DNA from: Desulfosarcina ovata subsp. ovata
GTDB lineage: Bacteria > Desulfobacterota > Desulfobacteria > Desulfobacterales > Desulfosarcinaceae
Length of the DNA stretch: 64,000 nucleotides
NCBI RefSeq assembly: GCF_009689005.1
Contig: NZ_AP021879.1
Location: 3,906,001 to 3,970,000, forward strand
Reading direction: 5' to 3'
The notes beneath the pieces were generated by a model. It did not search any database. It was not told the origin of the DNA and saw only the letters and a list, made by a program, of their open reading frames with translations. The position numbers and the translations under genes were made by a program. Within the stretch, counting starts at the first letter, position 1. Every line of letters starts with the position of its first letter. Positions 17,529-25,806 of this stretch are shown here, one piece after another.

Positions 17529-18674
17529 ATGGTTACCCCGATCTATCTGGACTATAATGGCACCACACCCCATGACCCGGAAGTCATTGCCGCCATGCGG
17601 CCGTTTCTGGAAACCGAATTCGGTAACCCGTCCAGTTCTCACTGGTACGGCATTCGGCCCAAGCGCGCGGTGGAGAATGCCCGCCGGCAGGTGGCCGGCC
17701 TGTTGGGATGCTCGCCAAAGGAAATCTTCTTCACTTCCGGCGGCACCGAGTCCAACAACCATGCCATCAAGGGGATGGCCCGCGTTTTAAAAAAAAGGGG
17801 CCGGCACCTGATCACCACCACCGTGGAGCATCCGGCGGTCCTGGAGGTCTGCCGTTACCTGGAAGCGGAAGGCTTTACGACCACTTACGTGGATGTGGAC
17901 GAGACCGGCATGGTGAGTGTGGACGCCATCAAAGCGGCGCTCCGGCCGGATACGATCCTCATCTCGATAATGCACGCCAACAACGAAGTCGGGACGATTC
18001 AGCCCATTGCCGCGATCGCGCGTCTGGCACGGGAGAACGGCATCGTCATGCATACGGACGCGGCCCAGAGCGTGGGCAAGATCGAAACGGATGTTCAATC
18101 ACTGAACGTCGATCTGCTCTCGGTGGCCGGCCATAAAATCTACGCGCCCAAAGGGATCGGGGCGCTGTACGTGCGCGACGGCGTGAAGCCCGAAACGTTC
18201 TGCCACGGTGCCGGCCAGGAGATGGGCTGGCGGGCGGGAACCGAAAACGTGCTCGAAATCGTTGGCCTGGGCAAAGCCTGTGAAATGGCCGATCGCAACC
18301 TGGTGCATGCCAGCGCCCACCTGGCGGCCATGCGCGATCGCCTCTACCGGGGCCTGCGCGAGAAACTGGCCGACATCCGCGTCAACGGTCATCCGGAACA
18401 GCGACTGCCCAACACCCTGAGCGTTTCCTTCAAGGGCCTGGAGGCCAACCGCATTCTCGAAGAGATCGGCCTGGCGGTGGCCGCCTCCGCCGGCGCGGCC
18501 TGCCATTCGGACACGGTTCAGCTTTCCCACGTCCTGGAGGCCATGCGGGTGCCCGTGGAATGGGCCAAGGGCACCTTGCGGTTTTCCACCGGCAGAATGA
18601 CCACCGAGGCCGAGATCGACCAGACGATCGATGAGGTCGTCCGGGCGGTGGCGCGATTACGACAGGACAATTGA
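17529..18674 (+). CDS. Cysteine desulfurase, NifS/IscS type
   Basis: The enzyme removes sulfur from cysteine with pyridoxal phosphate to supply Fe-S, thio-tRNA or thiamin synthesis. The 381-residue protein begins MVTPIYLDYNGTTPHDPEV; the start has TTGGAGG before it. It shows FTSGGTESNNHAI, the PLP lysine K203 in SVAGHKIYAPKG, and the reactive cysteine C325 in SAGAACHSD. The short loop around this Cys suits the NifS/group I layout. No IscU or other Fe-S gene is adjacent. Its place after the thiamin transporter could reflect sulfur supply for thiazole, but the 140-base gap makes a separate promoter likely. Confidence 0.94.
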   Translation: MVTPIYLDYNGTTPHDPEVIAAMRPFLETEFGNPSSSHWYGIRPKRAVENARRQVAGLLGCSPKEIFFTSGGTESNNHAIKGMARVLKKRGRHLITTTVEHPAVLEVCRYLEAEGFTTTYVDVDETGMVSVDAIKAALRPDTILISIMHANNEVGTIQPIAAIARLARENGIVMHTDAAQSVGKIETDVQSLNVDLLSVAGHKIYAPKGIGALYVRDGVKPETFCHGAGQEMGWRAGTENVLEIVGLGKACEMADRNLVHASAHLAAMRDRLYRGLREKLADIRVNGHPEQRLPNTLSVSFKGLEANRILEEIGLAVAASAGAACHSDTVQLSHVLEAMRVPVEWAKGTLRFSTGRMTTEAEIDQTIDEVVRAVARLRQDN

Positions 18675-18779
18675 AACAGAATAAAATAACAACTGAAAAC
18701 ATTTCCCAATCAATTTCCATATGGGACGATGTTGGATTGCCGGAAATAAATAATTCCTCCATCTGCTTGTCTTTGTGCC

Positions 18780-18846
18780 CGTCTACCGTGTTGCCGCCAC
18801 CCGCACATATTCCCTGATATGCACGGGTGGCGGCGCCTTGTAGACG
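18780..18846. repeat. Long imperfect hairpin inside the left end of the insertion sequence
   Basis: Outer arms CGTCTAC (18780-18786) and GTAGACG (18840-18846) enclose longer arms GCCGCCACCCG and CGGGTGGCGGC, then ATAT/ATAT around the loop. It is far more GC-rich than the surrounding element. It separates the outer and inner terminal repeats of the insertion sequence, so it looks like a small palindromic element inserted into the left end. Confidence 0.7.
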
Positions 18847-19007
18847 ACCCCAAATCCGGCGCGATCTTGGGGAATTATTCTGATTATAACGGATTTTGGG
18901 GAGTTTGATTCCAATAAGCCGAACATACAGTGGCCTATCCCCCGACAAAAACACAACATGTTGATATTATTGAAGATTTGAGTCTAGACTTTTTACTAAT
19001 AATTTTA

Positions 19008-19050
19008 TATAGTTAGAGACACATCCCGCCAAAGGAGGTCTCTAACTATA
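19008..19050 (+). promoter_or_regulatory. Hairpin covering the transposase ribosome-binding site and start codon
   Basis: TATAGTTAGAGAC at 19008-19020 is the exact reverse complement of 19038-19050. The second arm begins at the end of the AAGGAGG ribosome site (19032-19038) and ends on the A of the ATG at 19050. Such a stem would hide the start in transcripts entering from outside, a known way for insertion sequences to limit transposase production. Confidence 0.7.
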
Positions 19051-20306
19051 TGGGAATAGCAGATACAAGATCCGCTAACCGAAACAACAGAATCATATGT
19101 TTGCCCTTTTCTCAAGGCAATTATGAATGCAACATACTCAACCCGGTTGATTTCAGAACTTCCGTAAACAAAAGGATCGAACTGTTTCCGGAATTATTCC
19201 CGGCTGAAATCGAAAATGGATATCGGATGAAGGATCTTTATTACTCAAAAAAACAATCCATATGGATCCGTCGAATTAAAATATCCGGTGTTGCTTACAC
19301 CATTCGTCCTTCATTTGTACTGCCATACCTCGTTGGATTTGTTGACGAAATCGAAGATGCAATGTTTTTTAGAAAGTTCGACATACCATTTTGGGCCATA
19401 AGTCGTGTTTTCGGAAAAGATCCCATGTATTGGTATCGAATCGAACAATCTATCGGGCGAAACAGCATTGTCGGAACAACTGTCCGAAATCCTCAAGATG
19501 TTCCCGAACATCTTGCCGCTGATGAAAAGCATACTCGAATTTTAGGTGAAAAAACGTATGTGGCCACGACAGTTGGTGATGGCTGTATTCTCGGTGCAGC
19601 CGTTGCCAAAGACGCCGGAGAACAAGCGTTAACAGATGCGTATCAAGTGTACAAACAAGAGGCCCAGTGTATAAAGCCGGAATATTCACCGGAAACCGTG
19701 AATATGGACGGCTGGAAAGCCACCCGAAATGCGTGGCAATTCCTCTTCCCGGCAGTAGTTATCATTTGCTGTTTTCTTCATGTGTTTATCAAAATTCGTG
19801 ACCGTGCCAAAAAGAAATACCGAGATATTTTTGAAAACGCCGCATCAAAGCTATGGGAGTGTTATCGCGCTGAAAGTAAGGCATCGTTTTCCCAAAGAAT
19901 AAGAAGGTTGTACGAATGGTGCGAAAAGAATGCTGTGCCATCCGTTATCATAGATCCCATAACGAAGTTACGGAAAAACATTGCCGCCTATCGTGTTGCC
20001 TACGATCATCCTAAAGCACACCGAACCAGTAACATGGTTGACCGGTTGATGCAAAGAATGGATCGCCACCTGTACAGTACCCAATATTTTCATGGATCGA
20101 TGGATGCAGCGCAGTTGAGTATTCGAGGATGGACGCTCATCAATAATTTTTCACCATACAATCCTCGAACGGTTAAGTTGCACAATGGATTTAAAAGTCC
20201 GGCGGAACAGCTAAACCAATTCAGATATCACAACAACTGGTTGCAAAACTTGTACGTTTCGGCTTCTTTGGGTGGGTACCGGAGACCTCCCCAAAATCCG
20301 ATATAA
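19050..20306 (+). CDS. DDE-type transposase of the insertion sequence
   Basis: The 418-residue protein has a DEKHTRILGEKTYVATTVGDG strand pair, VNMDGWKATRNAWQFLFP and a C-terminal LINNFSPYNPR...GFKSPAEQLNQFRYHNNWLQNL segment. The acidic residues of DEKH and VNMDGW are candidates for the first two catalytic positions of an RNase H-like DDE domain. The family is one I cannot name. The length and complete frame, with intact inverted repeats, suggest a recently active element. The start has an AAGGAGG site hidden in a hairpin. Confidence 0.8.
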   Translation: MGIADTRSANRNNRIICLPFSQGNYECNILNPVDFRTSVNKRIELFPELFPAEIENGYRMKDLYYSKKQSIWIRRIKISGVAYTIRPSFVLPYLVGFVDEIEDAMFFRKFDIPFWAISRVFGKDPMYWYRIEQSIGRNSIVGTTVRNPQDVPEHLAADEKHTRILGEKTYVATTVGDGCILGAAVAKDAGEQALTDAYQVYKQEAQCIKPEYSPETVNMDGWKATRNAWQFLFPAVVIICCFLHVFIKIRDRAKKKYRDIFENAASKLWECYRAESKASFSQRIRRLYEWCEKNAVPSVIIDPITKLRKNIAAYRVAYDHPKAHRTSNMVDRLMQRMDRHLYSTQYFHGSMDAAQLSIRGWTLINNFSPYNPRTVKLHNGFKSPAEQLNQFRYHNNWLQNLYVSASLGGYRRPPQNPI

Positions 20307-20349
20307 TCAGGAATTATTTATTTCCGGCAACCTTAAAGAAAGGGGACCA

Positions 20350-22068
20350 ATGAAAATAATACGGATCAACATGACGGATCAATCCATTCATTATGAAGAT
20401 GTTCCATCCGAGTACCAAATGCTTGGGGGGCGTGGCCTTACGTCAACGATTATCAGTAAAGAAATTGTTCCTACTTGTGATCCTTTAGGGCCTGAGAACA
20501 AATTGATCATTGCACCCGGTTATCTCAGCGGAACCGTTCTGGTCAATTCAAGCCGATTGTCGATAGGAGCAAAAAGTCCCCTGACCGGCGGGATAAAAGA
20601 GAGCAATGTGGGCGGCACCGTGGCATCCGATTTGGCCCATTTGGGAATAACAGCGATCGTGATCGAGGGAAAGCCGGCAAATACCGATTACTATCTCCTT
20701 AAAATTGATGGCGCTGGAAATGCTGAGCTTATGGATGGCAAAAAATTCAAGGGGAAAAGGACCTATGAACTTGTAGAAACGTTAAAAGGAAAATTCCCCC
20801 AAACAAGCAGTATTACTTGTATCGGGCCGGCTGGAGATCAAATGCTGACGGCAGCTTCGATTCAGACCACAGACGCAGACGGTCGTCCCTGTAGAGCGGC
20901 AGGACGAGGCGGTTTGGGTGCTGTCATGGGTTCAAAGGGGGTAAAGGCCGTTGTTGTTGCCAAAGGAGGCAAGTTGGCAGATCCGCTTACGGATCCAAAT
21001 GGGTTTAAAACGGCAGCACAAAACTATGCCAAGGCCATCAGAGATGATGACGGTACGGAAGTGTTGGCGGAGATTGGATCAGCGATGCTAGTGGCGCCGA
21101 TTAATGCGGTGGGTGCTCTTCCGACTTGCAATGCCAGAAAAGGCCAATTTGATGAAGTTGAAAAAATTACCGGTGAAACCATGGCAGAGGTGATCAAGCG
21201 CAGAGGTGGAAAAAATGCCCATAAGGGATGTGCCCAGTGCATCATTCGATGCTCTAATGAGTATGTGGATGAAGCTGGAACGTATATCACCTCATCACTG
21301 GAATATGAGACCATCTGGTCCATGGGTGCCATGATTGGCAATAGCGATCTCGATGCAATCGCCAAGATGGATTTTCTATGTGACGATATTGGTCTGGACA
21401 CCATCAGTACGGGTGTGGCCATAGCGGTTGCAATGGATTCCGGGTACAAATCCTTTGGTGACGCACAAGCCGCCATTGAGATGATCGAGGAAGTCGCCAA
21501 GGGATCGGCAATCGGAAAACTTATCGGCAGCGGTCCGGGGGCGGTTGGCGGGTATTTCAAGAACGACCGGGTGCCTGTGGTAAAAAACCAGAGTATTGCC
21601 GCCTATGATCCCCGGGCCCTTCAAGGTATGGCAGTTACCTATTCAACGACGCCCATGGGGGGCGATCACACGGCTGGATGGGTTGTTGCCGATAACATTG
21701 AAGCTTGGGGGGGAACGCTGGACCCGTTTTCAGCCGAAGGGCAGGTCGAAAATTCCAGAAAAAGTCAAATCAACATGGCAGCGGTTGATACGGTGGGTAT
21801 CTGCGATTTTGCACAATCCGGATTTTCAGCAGGAATCGACAATGTTTGTAACATGGTAGCTGCCAAATCAGGCAAACCCTTCAGGGAAGAAGACTGGACC
21901 GCTTTGGGTTTACGAATCCTGAAAGCGGAGAGAGAATTCAATCGTAATGCCGGCTTCACCAACAAGGACGACAGACTACCCAAAATGTTCTATGCGGAGC
22001 CGCTGCCACCTCACAACAAGGTTGTGATCATCAGCGACGAGGAGATGGACCAGACCTTTGATTTTTAA
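20350..22068 (+). CDS. Aldehyde:ferredoxin oxidoreductase, tungsten type
   Basis: Enzymes of this family oxidise aldehydes to acids (or reduce acids) with ferredoxin, using a tungsten-bispyranopterin centre and one [4Fe-4S] cluster. The 572-residue protein has the N-terminal domain MKIIRINMTDQS...GGRGLTSTIISKEIVP. Pterin-binding motifs include GRGGLGAVMGSKGVKAV. Cluster cysteines are in GCAQCIIRCSNEY with a distal Cys in VGICDFAQ. It is shorter than archaeal AOR (about 605) but in the bacterial range. Start chosen at 20350, after AAAGGGG; a longer frame would begin inside the insertion sequence end. A MoaD-like gene follows after 31 bases. Confidence 0.92.
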   Translation: MKIIRINMTDQSIHYEDVPSEYQMLGGRGLTSTIISKEIVPTCDPLGPENKLIIAPGYLSGTVLVNSSRLSIGAKSPLTGGIKESNVGGTVASDLAHLGITAIVIEGKPANTDYYLLKIDGAGNAELMDGKKFKGKRTYELVETLKGKFPQTSSITCIGPAGDQMLTAASIQTTDADGRPCRAAGRGGLGAVMGSKGVKAVVVAKGGKLADPLTDPNGFKTAAQNYAKAIRDDDGTEVLAEIGSAMLVAPINAVGALPTCNARKGQFDEVEKITGETMAEVIKRRGGKNAHKGCAQCIIRCSNEYVDEAGTYITSSLEYETIWSMGAMIGNSDLDAIAKMDFLCDDIGLDTISTGVAIAVAMDSGYKSFGDAQAAIEMIEEVAKGSAIGKLIGSGPGAVGGYFKNDRVPVVKNQSIAAYDPRALQGMAVTYSTTPMGGDHTAGWVVADNIEAWGGTLDPFSAEGQVENSRKSQINMAAVDTVGICDFAQSGFSAGIDNVCNMVAAKSGKPFREEDWTALGLRILKAEREFNRNAGFTNKDDRLPKMFYAEPLPPHNKVVIISDEEMDQTFDF

Positions 22069-22099
22069 AGGGTCGAATATTTGATTTCAATAAACACCG

Positions 22100-22339
22100 A
22101 TGAAAATACGAGTCAGATTGTACGGTACGCTAGGAAACGATATCCCCGATCATGACCGGCGAACCGGTAAACGGGTGGCACTTCCAGATGGATCGAAGGT
22201 GAGCGATCTTATCGCCCACCTGTCCATCCCACCGGGAAAAATTGGAATTATCACGGTCGACGGGAACTTGGCCAAAGCCTTCGATACGCTTTTTGAGGGC
22301 AATTACGTCTGTATGTACCATCCCATCGCTGGCGGATGA
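22100..22339 (+). CDS. MoaD/ThiS-like sulfur-carrier protein
   Basis: The 79-residue protein has the ubiquitin-like pattern MKIRVRLYGTL...VSDLIAHLSIP...ITVDGNLAKAFDTLFEGNYVCMYHPIAGG. It ends in Gly-Gly, which is adenylated and thiocarboxylated in sulfur carriers for molybdopterin or thiazole synthesis. Small MoaD-like genes often follow AOR genes, so a role in the tungstopterin cofactor of the neighbouring enzyme is the likeliest reading. Confidence 0.85.
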   Translation: MKIRVRLYGTLGNDIPDHDRRTGKRVALPDGSKVSDLIAHLSIPPGKIGIITVDGNLAKAFDTLFEGNYVCMYHPIAGG

Positions 22340-22455
22340 ATATAGTGTTTTTGGGATGCGTTATCGGTCGTCGCAGTATTACAATACGACTTTCTTCCTT
22401 AAGGCCTTGCCAAAAACATTATTTTAAACACTGTCTATAGACAAAGAAAGGCGTT

Positions 22456-23673
22456 ATGCCAAAAGATCCCATCCCGGCCAAGCGTCACTCTTTTACCGCC
22501 CTATTGACCCTCTGCTGTCTGATTACCTTTGGCTGCTACTTTGCCGTTTCCATGCGGCTGCCGGTGGTTCCGCTGTATGCCCGTGGCTTCGGTGTCAGCA
22601 CCTCTCAAATCGGGATGATCAATGCCGCCTTTTTCCTCATGGCCGGCCTGTTGTCACTGCCCTCTGGAATCCTCTCCGATCGTTTGGGCCGCAAGCGCAT
22701 GGCTGTTTGCGGCACTGTGGTTCTCTTCATCGGTATGCTGCTACTCTGTTTCAGTCGATCGTTTTTTTCTCTTGCCGGTATCTATCTGCTTCTGGGCGTC
22801 GGCATGGCGGCGTTCAGCCCCACCATGATGTCCTGGGTGTCGAAGATATCGCCGTTGACCCATATCGGCCGGGCTTACGGCTGGTATACCACCGCTTTAT
22901 TTTGCGGAATGGGCATGGGACCCGCGGTCGGCGGTGCTTTGGGGGAGTGGCTAGGGTTCAAACCAGTGTTTCTGATCGCTGCAACATTCGTAGCCGTAAC
23001 GATCTGGGCGGTCCTTTGGTTTTTGCCCGCGCGGAAAACAGTTTCCGATCACACCATCGGAAATCCGAGGCAACCGCTTAATTGGAGGCCGATACTCACC
23101 AACCGTCGGCTCATTGGCTGTTGGCTGGCGGCCTTCGGGGCCAACATCATCGCCGGCTCCTTTTTCAGCTTCTTGCCACTTCTGGCACACGACAGGGGAC
23201 TCGACGTGGGCCAGATCGGTATCGTCTACCTCGTCCAGTCGTTAACCAATGCGTTGTCAAGGATTCCCTTCGGCACCATCAGCGACCGCATCGGACGACG
23301 CAACTACCAGGCGCTCGCCGGTGTGGTGCTGGCATCCTTATCCATTGCCATATTCGCACCGGCGGTAACCTTCGTCCATTTTCTCTTGGCCGCTTCCAGC
23401 TTGGGGGTAAGCCTGGCCATCGCTTTCACCTCCCTTGGTGCGCTTATCGCTGAAACCACGGAATCTCGTCTTCTGGGCCTGGCCATGGGCGGCTACAACA
23501 GCTTTATCTATTTCGGTCAAATGGCCGGTTCCATCGGATTGGGGCCTCTGATCGAGGCCATGGGCTTTGGCGCTGGGTTTCTGCTTGCCGGTGCATTCAA
23601 TCTCTTTCTTGTCTGCTTTTTTGCGTGGAGCATGTTGGAGAGATCGCGAGACAATCAGAAAATATCCCCATGA
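22456..23673 (+). CDS. Major facilitator superfamily transporter
   Basis: The 405-residue protein has about 12 membrane segments and the MFS loop motif GILSDRLGRKRMAV between helices 2 and 3, repeated in weaker form as GTISDRIGRRNYQA between helices 8 and 9. Its substrate cannot be told from the sequence. It follows the AOR/MoaD pair after 116 bases on the same strand; export of an organic acid would fit but is only a guess. An AAAGG site precedes the ATG. Confidence 0.88.
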   Translation: MPKDPIPAKRHSFTALLTLCCLITFGCYFAVSMRLPVVPLYARGFGVSTSQIGMINAAFFLMAGLLSLPSGILSDRLGRKRMAVCGTVVLFIGMLLLCFSRSFFSLAGIYLLLGVGMAAFSPTMMSWVSKISPLTHIGRAYGWYTTALFCGMGMGPAVGGALGEWLGFKPVFLIAATFVAVTIWAVLWFLPARKTVSDHTIGNPRQPLNWRPILTNRRLIGCWLAAFGANIIAGSFFSFLPLLAHDRGLDVGQIGIVYLVQSLTNALSRIPFGTISDRIGRRNYQALAGVVLASLSIAIFAPAVTFVHFLLAASSLGVSLAIAFTSLGALIAETTESRLLGLAMGGYNSFIYFGQMAGSIGLGPLIEAMGFGAGFLLAGAFNLFLVCFFAWSMLERSRDNQKISP

Positions 23674-23696
23674 CATTTAGGGATAACAGGTTTCAT

Positions 23697-24125
23697 CTAC
23701 TTCATGCAGTTTTTGCAGATGCCGTCGATGCGGACCTCAATTTTGTCGATGCGGCCGGGAAAGGTCTTCTGGAATGTATCGGTGTCTACCTTGAGGCTTT
23801 CCGGGGTCAGACAGTCCATCTGTCCGCAACGCGTGCAGTAAAAATGAGGATGTGGCGGATGGTTCGGGCTGGGGGCCATGCCGTAGTAAAACGCCCGGCC
23901 GCCGGTGCTGATCCGGTCTATGATGCCATGGGCCACGAGCAGATCGAGGATGCGGTAAACAGTTACCCGGTTGATGCTGCCACGGCGTTCCAGGGTAGTG
24001 TAGATATTGCCGGCGGAAAGCGGATAGCTGTTGTTGCCGATCACTTCCAGGACGCCCAGTCGGTTGTCCGTGGCTTCCAGCCCCGCGCCATCCAGGAGCG
24101 CCTTGTAGTCGCATTGGTTACACAT
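23697..24125 (-). CDS. zur: Fur-family zinc uptake regulator (Zur)
   Basis: This 142-residue protein has a winged-helix half (TDNRLGVLEVI...SAGNIYTTLERRGSINRVTVYRILDLLVAHGIIDRIS) and a metal-binding half with HPHFYCTRCGQMDCL and a final CKNC motif. The two CxxC pairs form the structural zinc site. Its place as last gene of znuA-znuC-znuB, overlapping znuB by 8 bases, identifies it as Zur rather than Fur. With zinc it should repress the operon through the palindrome upstream of znuA. Confidence 0.93.
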   Translation of the reverse strand: MCNQCDYKALLDGAGLEATDNRLGVLEVIGNNSYPLSAGNIYTTLERRGSINRVTVYRILDLLVAHGIIDRISTGGRAFYYGMAPSPNHPPHPHFYCTRCGQMDCLTPESLKVDTDTFQKTFPGRIDKIEVRIDGICKNCMK

Positions 24126-25002
24126 TTTGTCGCCTCTGGGGGTCGAAAATTGAATCGCACCCGCAAGCCAGGTCCGGATTGGCCGCCTTTTTTTTCCGGA
24201 TGGAAAAGATTCGCTGAACCAGCATGTTGAGAAAAAAGAAAAGACCGGCCACCAGAATGATCGATGCCCCGGAAGTCAGGTCGAAGGCGTAGGAAATCCA
24301 CAACCCGCTGATGGTGAAGGCCACCCCCAGCAAGCTCGATCCGACCATCATTGTCAGCAGGGAACGGGCATATTTCTCCATGATGAACGGCGGAATGGTC
24401 AAAAGAGCGATGACCAGAATCAAGCCCACCACCTGAATCACCATTACTACGGTGACGGTCAGCATGGCGATAAGCATGAAGTAAAGCAGGGTGACCGGTA
24501 CGCCACGGATCCGGGCAAACTCCTCGTCATAGGAGAGGGCCAGAAGATCGTGGTAGTAAATGGCCACCAGGACCACGATGCCGATACCCATGGCCACCAT
24601 GATCCACAGGTCGTTGTCGGGGACGGTGAGAATACTGCCGAACAGGTAGCTCATCAGATCCACGTTGTAGCCGGGCTTTAGGTCGATCAGGATGATACCG
24701 ATGGCCATGCCCACGGCCCAGAGTACCCCGATAATGGTGTCGCTGCGGTGTTTGGCCTTCAGGGTGACGGTGGCCATGATCATGGCCGCGGTAAGCGAGA
24801 AACCAAGGGTTCCCACCAGATAGGGCCAGCCCATGTAGAATGCCAGCCCGATCCCGCCATATGCGGCATGGGCGATGCCTCCCGAGAGAAAGACGATGCG
24901 GTTGACCACCACCAGGGATCCCATGATGCCGCAGATGATGCTGGCCAGCAGGCCGGCGGTCAGGGCGTTGCGCATGAATTCAAACTGCAGGGCATCGATC
25001 AT
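24118..25002 (-). CDS. znuB: Zinc ABC transporter permease ZnuB
   Basis: The 294-residue membrane protein belongs to the ABC-3 family of metal permeases, with about eight membrane segments. Diagnostic stretches are FMRNALTAGLLASIICGIMGSLVVVNR, FLSGGIAHAAYGGIGLA and LLTIPPFIME. The coupling helix to ZnuC lies around LSYDEEFARIRGVPV. It begins 3 bases after the ZnuC stop and its end overlaps zur. The C-terminal tail with ACGCDS is a little unusual and may bind metal. Confidence 0.94.
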   Translation of the reverse strand: MIDALQFEFMRNALTAGLLASIICGIMGSLVVVNRIVFLSGGIAHAAYGGIGLAFYMGWPYLVGTLGFSLTAAMIMATVTLKAKHRSDTIIGVLWAVGMAIGIILIDLKPGYNVDLMSYLFGSILTVPDNDLWIMVAMGIGIVVLVAIYYHDLLALSYDEEFARIRGVPVTLLYFMLIAMLTVTVVMVIQVVGLILVIALLTIPPFIMEKYARSLLTMMVGSSLLGVAFTISGLWISYAFDLTSGASIILVAGLFFFLNMLVQRIFSIRKKKAANPDLACGCDSIFDPQRRQNV

Positions 25003-25005
25003 GGA

Positions 25006-25806
25006 TCACTCCTCGTGTTGCCGAAGCACGCGGTGGGGCAGGCGGCCATGGGTGACCAGTTCCACGGGGCAGACCTCTTCGACGGTGCACGGGTACATGG
25101 CTTCCATCATGTCGCCGGTGATTTCGGCTTGGTGGTGGTAGTGCAGGCGACGGTTGACGCAGGCCACGGATTTGACATAGGTGGAGATCACCAGAAAATC
25201 ATGGCTGACCACAATGATGGAGACCTCCTGGTTGAGCCTTTTCAGCAGCTGGTAAAAATCGTTTTGCCCCTTGGAATCGATACTGGCCGTGGGTTCGTCC
25301 AGCAGCAACAGCCGGGGATGGGTGACTAGGGCCCGGGCGATGAAAACCCGCTGGCGCTGGCCGCCGGAGAGTTCGCCGATGCGACGCTCGGCGTGTGCGG
25401 CCATGTCGATACGCTCCAGCGCTTCCAGGGCATCGCGGCGATCCCGGGTCTTGTTTTTGGACCAGCGTCGGCCGGGGGCCAGTTTGCCCATGAGCACCAC
25501 ATCCAGCGCGGTGATCGGAAAACGGCGGTTGATGTTCACGTCCTGGGGCACATATCCGATCTGGTGCGAAACCTGGGTGGGGGCTTCACCCAGAATGCGG
25601 ATGCTGCCGCGGGCCGGTTTGAGCAGCCCCAGCATCAGCTTGAGCAGTGTCGTTTTGCCGCCCCCGTTGGGGCCGATCATGGCGACAAAGTCACCCTCGA
25701 AGACGTCGATATTGACATTCTCCAGAACGGATTGGCCGTTATAGGCGAAGTCCAGGTTTTCGATCTGGATGATGGGGGACGCCTCCCCCTGATCATTCAA
25801 ATGCAC
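25006..25806 (-). CDS. znuC: Zinc ABC transporter ATP-binding protein ZnuC
   Basis: This ATPase drives zinc import with ZnuA and ZnuB. It has Walker A GPNGGGKTT, signature LSGGQRQRV, Walker B LLLLDEPTASID and the H-loop VVSHD. I place the start at the GTG at 25806 (VHLNDQGEAS): a GAGGAG site stands seven bases before it and the start overlaps the znuA stop by 14 bases. A longer open frame runs back into znuA but reads as out-of-frame znuA sequence. The C-terminus holds a Cys/His-bearing tail typical of Zn/Mn ATPases. Confidence 0.92.
   Translation of the reverse strand: MHLNDQGEASPIIQIENLDFAYNGQSVLENVNIDVFEGDFVAMIGPNGGGKTTLLKLMLGLLKPARGSIRILGEAPTQVSHQIGYVPQDVNINRRFPITALDVVLMGKLAPGRRWSKNKTRDRRDALEALERIDMAAHAERRIGELSGGQRQRVFIARALVTHPRLLLLDEPTASIDSKGQNDFYQLLKRLNQEVSIIVVSHDFLVISTYVKSVACVNRRLHYHHQAEITGDMMEAMYPCTVEEVCPVELVTHGRLPHRVLRQHEE

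Larger units (their letters stand above)
18737..20330 (+). mobile_element. Insertion sequence with nested terminal inverted repeats
   Basis: A 21-base sequence at 18737-18757 (TTGCCGGAAAT...) is exactly inverted at 20310-20330. A second pair, 18881-18903 and 20287-20309, matches with a single mismatch. At the right end the two repeats are contiguous; at the left they are separated by 123 bases holding a long hairpin. The element carries one transposase gene, is more AT-rich than its neighbours, and sits between the cysteine desulfurase and the aldehyde oxidoreductase. No clear target duplication was found. I could not assign the IS family. Confidence 0.8.
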
